Origin: Gordionus sp. m RMFG-2023
Lineage: Eukaryota > Nematomorpha > Gordioida > Chordodea > Parachordodidae
Direction: 5' to 3'
DNA length: 64,000 nucleotides
NCBI RefSeq assembly: GCF_954871325.1
Contig: NC_088775.1
Coordinates: forward strand, 16,593,561-16,657,560
Positions 61,886 through 64,000 of this stretch are shown in pieces. The translations under genes and the position numbers were made by a program. The notes under the pieces are model-generated. The model made no database searches and was not told where the DNA came from. It was given only the letters and a program-made list of their open reading frames with translations. Position 1 is the stretch's first letter. Every line of letters begins with the position of its first letter.

Positions 61886-64000
61886 TTGCAGATTTCATAT
61901 CCCAAAACAAAAAATATATAGTATAGGTATATATATACAAAGATAAAGATATGTAAAATAAATTACTAGCCTATTCAGATTTTTTTCCAAAAAGTTACAT
62001 GGATGGGGCCAGACATGAACTTATTTCTTTCAGTTCAAAAATAAATTATAAACGACGGACACTGAGTTTGTATATTAAACGAATAGATATATCCAGCTGA
62101 GTTAAGTTAGGATGATTTAAACTAGAGGTCAACGAGTCCCGGCTCTTAATTTTTTTTACCAGGTTAGGAAAAATACATTCATACAAGTTGTCCGTCCCAG
62201 TTCTTAATTATATTTAATGAAGGAGACATGAATTAGTTTAATTCGCTTTATAAAAAATTGTGAACCTGCAGGTTTGAAGGGCCGCCGCACCCTACTTCTT
62301 ATTTAAACTATTCAAATTTGAGATATCCAAAAATTAATTTTTTTAAAAAATATTATACTCTCAATATGAGCCCAGGGTGAAAACAATTATAAAATTTAAA
62401 ATGGTGCTTCGTGGTTACAATATTCCTTGTAAGGTCTATTCTAAAACGAAAACGAATCGAACAATAAATTATTCGTATTTGATTCTTCTAAACAAACCAA
62501 ATACTTTACTATTCGTATTCATTTAATAGAATTTATTATTCTTATTTGATTGATATCGAATAAATTATTCGAATCGTAAAGATCGTCAACTAGATAAACT
62601 GATAAAATTAATCAATGAGTTGGGGTAGGTTTGATTTATGATAAAAAATAACCATTATAATGTATTTCTTAAACTTTAAAGAGGAGCAACGAGAAAAAAA
62701 AATAAGCTTAACAAAATTTTACAATAAAATTTATTTTAAAAAATTTTCCCCCAAAATGAGCAATTTATAAATGATACTCCAAACCACGCATAATCCCCTT
62801 ATCCTATCCTACCCTATCCTATATCTCTCTAACTCTTTAACCTAATTAGCTCTAATTTTGTATAAGAGGTTGTTTTCATATAAAATAAAAAAACTTATCC
62901 AATGACGAGACAAATCTTTAACCCTCTGGGCATCAAGCGGCATGAGAAACTCGTAATATTTTTTTACTGAACAAACTATTATTTATACTGTATAAATATT
63001 AATTCTATATTAGTAAAAATAAAAAAATATATTAACAATTTCGTAAAAAAATACTGGAGGGTTATAATTATGCACCAAAATAAAATAATTAGTTGCACTT
63101 ACCCTTGTCCGGGGTGGTAGGTAATGGTTAAATATCGGCTAATTTAGCTCAATCTTCAGGCGCTTGCCGGAAAAACTCAAATAAAATTAAGATGTTTTAA
63201 TTTATATTAGTTTCTTCCAAATTTGAGCTGCTATTTATTTTAAGAAAAATCCCGAGGCCAGAGTAATAATTTTCTTCTGAAAGCTTGGTCTAGCCGGCTA
63301 AAAATTGACATAAACGTCTAAAAAAGTAAATAATTTTTTTCAAGGAAGAGAGGATGCAAATTTTTTTTCTTATAACGAAAAATGAATATTTCATATCGAA
63401 TTTAACCGGAAATTGCATATTTTATGCACTAAGTGAGATTGGTGAATTAGAGGATTACAATGAAATAAATATAATATAAATACCCAAATTGTAATAAAAT
63501 ACGTAAATTATAACAAAATATGATAATGAGCAAATGTCTAAATTAGGAAAGTTCATTTTGTTAAATATAATTTATGTATAATTTAAGTAATTTTAATTTT
63601 TACTATTACCCTTCAAGTGTATGAAAATGGCATAAAAAAGCAAAATCGAAAATATCGTGGAGGGGGGGGGGCAAAAATTTTCATGGAGTGGCTTCAAATG
63701 CTAATCCGAAGTGGCTTTACCCATAACTGTCATCTGTTTTTTTAATAAATATTTTTTGATAAATTCTTGGATAATAAGCATTTTCTTATTTTATTTTCGG
63801 ATAAAAGTCGCACCGATAAAACTCATTGTAAAATCCTTTTAAAATTCCAATTATTTCAATTTATTTTATAAAATATTTCATTTTTAAAAAAAACATATAG
63901 AAGAAACGTTATTTTTTATGGAAAAAATTAAATTATAAATCATATAATTTTAAATTTTGTTTTATTTATCCTGGCTGAACCCGTCGTGTCATCATAAATT
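61886..64000. other. AT-rich intergenic DNA to the window end
   Basis: No gene supported. It includes a small palindromic patch at 62445-62580 built on TTATTCGAATCG-like motifs, a short degenerate (TATCC)n run near 62796-62822 and a G-run at 63661-63671. Confidence 0.45.

Noticed and set aside
1-64000. tRNA, rRNA, CRISPR array, retroelement or virus-like genes
   Set aside because: I looked for B-box-like GGTTCGAATCC strings, regularly spaced direct repeats with unique spacers, reverse-transcriptase-type motifs and long terminal repeats and saw none that I could support by eye.

Overview
This is eukaryotic nuclear DNA from an invertebrate animal. By eye it is about three quarters A+T, gene-poor and dense in decayed DNA transposons. 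The only confident host gene is a SoxE-group (Sox8/9/10, Drosophila Sox100B type) transcription factor on the + strand, with coding exons at 8933-9876, 25420-25930, 26378-26531 and 27109-28067. The junctions keep one frame and give an 855-residue protein. It has the SoxE dimerisation motif, an HMG box split by an intron where vertebrate SOX8/9/10 are split, a TPPNSP motif and an EFDQYL motif of the K2 region. The taxon cannot be fixed from this window.

Layout. 1-8.9 kb: intergenic, with hAT transposase remnants, one (5343-6912) bounded by a perfect 8-bp target-site duplication (TSD). 8.9-28.1 kb: the SoxE gene, with a 15.5-kb first intron holding short inverted-repeat elements and two short downstream introns. 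28-41 kb: AT-rich DNA with a nested pair of short elements, a three-unit tandem repeat and a hAT remnant. 41.2-48.3 kb: a 7,054-bp hAT element with a perfect 8-bp TSD and an internally deleted transposase. Inside it, two minisatellite arrays in opposite orientation mark the ends of what looks like a second element. 48.3-64 kb: further hAT remnants, GC-rich MITEs, foldback hairpins and one unexplained short open frame with gene-like composition (54131-54253, minus).

The repeats are nearly all hAT-like. Three short non-autonomous families recur and are called here A (TIR TAGTGTTGTTAAACGGCTC), B (long inverted arms carrying GGAATACATTTTCGGTAAAA) and C (GC-rich, TIR TAGTGATCTGCA). I recognised no retroelement, no viral gene, no tRNA or rRNA gene and no CRISPR array. 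All family calls come from reading motifs and have not been checked by database search.
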